Position numbers and translations under genes: made by a program. Source: Paractinoplanes ovalisporus (lineage in GTDB: Bacteria > Actinomycetota > Actinomycetes > Mycobacteriales > Micromonosporaceae). From it: a stretch of 64,000 bases of DNA. Shown piece by piece: positions 61,756-64,000 of the stretch. Within the stretch, counting starts at the first letter, position 1; each line of letters begins with the position of its first letter. The notes beneath the pieces were generated by a model. That model saw only the letters and a program-made list of their open reading frames with translations, was not told the DNA's origin and ran no database searches. Where the stretch lies: NCBI RefSeq assembly GCF_016834655.1, contig NZ_JAENHP010000003.1:310001-374000 (forward strand), written 5' to 3'.

Positions 61756-62201
61756 GACCCGTCCGGCCCGCGCAGGCGCAGGGCGCCGATCACCGCCTCG
61801 GCCAGCCGTCGCGCCTCCTCGTCGTCGAGCGGCCCGGCCGCCCGCGAGCGGATCAGTCGGTACACCTCCCGCTCCTGTTCCGGGGTGAGGAAGGCGGGAG
61901 CGGGTCCCAGCTCGCGGCGACGGCGGAACGCAGCGGCCAGCTTCTCGCGGGTCGCCCTGGTCAGCTCCTCACCGGCCGCAGTGGCCACGGCGGTCGCCAG
62001 CAGTGACACCGCGGACAGGACGATCGGGACGATCGACGCGAACTCCACCCCCATGCCGACCGGCGGCCGGAACGTGCGGGCCGGCGGCGAAGCGGTGCGG
62101 AACCACTCGGCCGCAGCGTCGAAATCCTCCAGTTCCTGCGGGTAGGACTCGCGGACCACGACCTCACCGACGGCCCGGACCTCGCCCCAGTGTTCCTGCA
62201 C
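61752..62201 (-). CDS. Hypothetical protein with one membrane segment
   Basis: 149 aa. N-terminal charged region (VVRESYPQELEDFDAAAEWF), a hydrophobic stretch near residues 56-77 (EFASIVPIVLSAVSLLATAV), a basic helix and an acidic C-terminal helix (EQEREVYRLIRSRAAGPLDD). I do not recognise the family. GTG 62201 has GGAGGG 7 nt upstream. Its stop overlaps the start of the membrane protease by 4 bp, so they are co-transcribed; divergent from the MCP-PilZ gene. Confidence 0.75.
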   Translation of the reverse strand: MQEHWGEVRAVGEVVVRESYPQELEDFDAAAEWFRTASPPARTFRPPVGMGVEFASIVPIVLSAVSLLATAVATAAGEELTRATREKLAAAFRRRRELGPAPAFLTPEQEREVYRLIRSRAAGPLDDEEARRLAEAVIGALRLRGPDGS

Positions 62202-62225
62202 GGCATCCCTCCACAGTCGACACTG

Positions 62226-63434
62226 ATGATTATGGTCGGCGGCACAAGACGACCCCTCAACTGGGCGTACCGGGAGCCGATACTTGCGGCCGTGACAGCG
62301 CTCTGGGTTGCTCTGGCCGTCGTGGCCGCCGCCGTGGTGGCGTACCGGCTCGGCTCCGCTCGGCAGAAGAAGGCCGGCCTGCGGGAGATCGAGGAGGTTC
62401 GCACCACCCTGACCGCCCTCGCCGACGAACGGCAACGGGAGATCGAGGAGTTGCTGACCGAACGCGAGAACCGCCTGTTCGACGCGCAGCAGGAACAGCG
62501 CAAGAACAACCACCGGCTGCGCCGGCGGGCCCGCGAGGCGATCGACGAGTCGGGCGCGGTCATCACCGAGCGCCTGCAGGACGTGGTCGAGCAGGTGCAC
62601 GCGGCCCGGGAGGCGGCCAACGCCACCCACAGCCGGGTCTCGGTCACCAGCGAGGCGGCGGCGGTGATGGTCAGCCGGGCCCGCTCGGCCGACCAGGCGG
62701 CCACCGCGCTCAACGACAGCCTGCATCAGGTGGCCGGGGTCGCCGGCGTGATCCGTGAGATCGCGGCCCAGACCCGGATGCTGGCCCTGAACGCCACCAT
62801 CGAAGCGGCCCGGGCCGGCGCCGCCGGCAAGGGGTTCGCGGTGGTCGCGGCCGAGGTGAAGAACCTCGCCAACACCACGGCCGAGTCGACCGAGCAGATC
62901 GCCGCCACCATCTCGACCCTCGAGACGGACGTCGCGCAGATGGGCGGCACGCTCACCGCGATCGTCGGCGGGGTCGGCGAGATCGAGGCGGCGATGGGTT
63001 CGCTGGGCGGCATCGCCGACAACCAGCACGAGATCGTCGAGCGGCTCAACAGCACCGTCGACGCCACCATGGCCGAGATCCAGGACCTGTCCGAGGTCGC
63101 CGAGCGGCTCGAGCGGCGCCGCAACGAGCGGATGGCCGCGACCGGGCCGGTCCGGGTGACGGTCTCCGGGCGGTCCCCGGTCGGCGGTCAGCTGGTCGAC
63201 CTCAGCTCGGACGGCCTGGGCTGCCTGCTCCCGGCGAACGCGGGGGTGTCGGTCGGCGACCGGGTCACCGTCGAGGTCACCCTGTCCGGCTCGACGTTCA
63301 GCGTCGGCGGCGACGTGATGCGGCGCTCCGACCGCTCGGACGGCCGCGAGCTCGGCCTGAAGCTGACCGCGGTCGACGCGCAGGCCCAGCGCCAGATCGA
63401 GGCCCACGTGACCTCGGCCCTGGCCGCCAGCTGA
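62226..63434 (+). CDS. Chemoreceptor-like protein with C-terminal PilZ domain
   Basis: 402 aa. One N-terminal transmembrane helix (about 20-38; PILAAVTALWVALAVVAAAV), a coiled coil (EIEEVRTTLTALADERQREI), the methyl-accepting signalling hairpin ([20 protein letters not shown]), and residues about 300-400 forming a PilZ domain (RRRNER and DLSSDGLGC, the RxxxR and D/NxSxxG c-di-GMP motifs). There is no external sensor, so it probably integrates c-di-GMP into chemotaxis or motility. Start ATG 62226 or 62232; no ribosome-binding site is obvious. Confidence 0.88.
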   Translation: MIMVGGTRRPLNWAYREPILAAVTALWVALAVVAAAVVAYRLGSARQKKAGLREIEEVRTTLTALADERQREIEELLTERENRLFDAQQEQRKNNHRLRRRAREAIDESGAVITERLQDVVEQVHAAREAANATHSRVSVTSEAAAVMVSRARSADQAATALNDSLHQVAGVAGVIREIAAQTRMLALNATIEAARAGAAGKGFAVVAAEVKNLANTTAESTEQIAATISTLETDVAQMGGTLTAIVGGVGEIEAAMGSLGGIADNQHEIVERLNSTVDATMAEIQDLSEVAERLERRRNERMAATGPVRVTVSGRSPVGGQLVDLSSDGLGCLLPANAGVSVGDRVTVEVTLSGSTFSVGGDVMRRSDRSDGRELGLKLTAVDAQAQRQIEAHVTSALAAS

Positions 63435-63436
63435 CG

Positions 63437-64000
63437 CTACGAACCACCCAGACACACGAACGCGGTTCCCGCCGCGGCGCCCGCCAGCGCCGCGGCGGCC
63501 GTGTTTCCGGCGGCGAGAGCCCGATGGAAGCCGGCCATCACGTCGAGGGCCTGCTCGTCGGCGACCCGGGCCACGCTGGCCACCACGGTCGCGGTGCCGG
63601 CGGCCAGCAGCGCCGAGGCCATCCCGAACGTCTCGTCGCCCGGCCGCACCTCGCTCAGCCCGAGCTCGCAGCTCGACAGCACGACCAGGCCGGGTGCCCG
63701 TCCGAGGCGTTGCAGGTCATAGCCGAGGACCGGCCCGCCGGCCAGTTCCAGCGCCGAGAACAGCGCGTTCTCGGCCTCGTGGCGCCCGTGGGCGGCGAGG
63801 TGGGCCAGCCCGGCGCCGTCGAGCGCGGCCAGGGTCGCCGCGGGTCCGGCCCGGTCACCGGTGAGCACGACGGCCTGCGGGTACAGGGCCGCGATGTCGG
63901 CGATCTCGTCGGCGCCGCGGTCGTTACCGGGCCCGGCCACCAGCACGGTCGGGCCGTCGAAGCGCCGGCGGGACTCGTTGCCGGGCCCAGCCACCAGCAC
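63437..64000 (-). CDS. CHAT-domain (caspase-like) protease, N-terminal part missing
   Basis: The C-terminal 187 codons of a CHAT protein continue past the right edge. Catalytic His in AHLAAHGRHE and Cys in VVLSSCELGLSE form the caspase/separase-type dyad; GDETFGMASALLAAGTATVV is the typical end of the fold. CHAT proteases are effectors in bacterial defence and are often preceded by TPR repeats. An 18-residue unit (VLVAGPGN) is repeated at the window edge. Converges on the MCP-PilZ gene. Confidence 0.88.
   Translation of the reverse strand: MLVAGPGNESRRRFDGPTVLVAGPGNDRGADEIADIAALYPQAVVLTGDRAGPAATLAALDGAGLAHLAAHGRHEAENALFSALELAGGPVLGYDLQRLGRAPGLVVLSSCELGLSEVRPGDETFGMASALLAAGTATVVASVARVADEQALDVMAGFHRALAAGNTAAAALAGAAAGTAFVCLGGS
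63922..64000. repeat. 54-bp-period repeat at the start of the visible CHAT region
   Basis: 25-bp blocks at 63922-63946 and 63976-64000 differ at two positions and encode VLVAGPGN; the array may continue outside the window. Confidence 0.7.

Overview
The window is a very GC-rich actinobacterial chromosome segment with strong third-position G/C, many GTG starts and several apparently leaderless genes. The gene content (ftsR/garA/gcvH/DUF881/pgsA-type cluster, Fxs system, ECF42-type sigma factor, and chemoreceptors plus CheB in an actinomycete) best fits Micromonosporaceae, probably Actinoplanes or a close relative with motile spores. This is inferred from gene content and not proven. I saw no rRNA, tRNA, CRISPR array, insertion sequence or phage.

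Layout. 0-3 kb: cut-off esterase, SDR oxidoreductase, NTF2-like protein and a divergent MerR/GyrI-like regulator. 2.9-4.0 kb: small protein plus AbiEii-type nucleotidyltransferase, a toxin-antitoxin-like pair. 4.0-8.6 kb: Ski2-like DUF3516 helicase coupled by 4-bp overlaps to a short KdpD-like kinase and KdpE. 8.7-11.4 kb: two alpha/beta hydrolases and an AraC regulator. 11.4-19.6 kb: complete Fxs (FxSxx-COOH) peptide-modification operon: a 56-aa precursor ending FTSGI, a radical SAM/SPASM maturase with a C-terminal HExxH domain, two TIR-like proteins and a MinD-like/NB-ARC/TPR protein. 19.7-29.9 kb: housekeeping, including a transglutaminase-like protein, methyltransferase, two MerR-fold proteins, bifunctional nuclease, FtsR, GarA/OdhI, GcvH, DUF881-Sbp-DUF881-CDP-alcohol phosphatidyltransferase, SDR and a WYL regulator. 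29.9-33.7 kb: repeat-rich spacer, then a vWA protein and its AAA+ partner. 33.8-39.1 kb: PhzF-like, ABC-F, hypothetical, duplicated zinc-metallopeptidase lipoprotein and MOSC. 39.2-45.6 kb: trypsin/VMAP-C, MoxR ATPase, SAV_2336-type protein and Trypco1, a ternary NTP-dependent conflict operon. 46.1-48.5 kb: one Hsp70-TIR-FHA-transmembrane protein. 48.5-55 kb: CheB, LLM flavoprotein, DUF4142, chemoreceptor, GlnII, N-formylglutamate amidohydrolase-like and SMI1/KNR4. 55-59.7 kb: HD-family remnant, HxlR/SDR pair, sialidase-like, PPOX, YCII and ECF42 sigma. 59.6-64 kb: membrane metalloprotease, small membrane protein, MCP-PilZ receptor and a CHAT protease cut off by the right edge.

How parts fit. 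Four unlinked modules look like regulated signalling or conflict systems: AbiEii-like, Fxs, VMAP/MoxR/SAV_2336/Trypco1 with the neighbouring Hsp70-TIR-FHA protein, and CHAT. The most novel-looking items are (i) the SAV_2336-type protein carrying three clear and one degenerate FhaA-N-like (DUF3662) units, (ii) the Hsp70-TIR-FHA-TM fusion beside it, and (iii) the Fxs operon whose short precursor is easily missed and whose maturase carries a second putative metalloenzyme domain. All functions come from reading motifs by eye; no database search was run.
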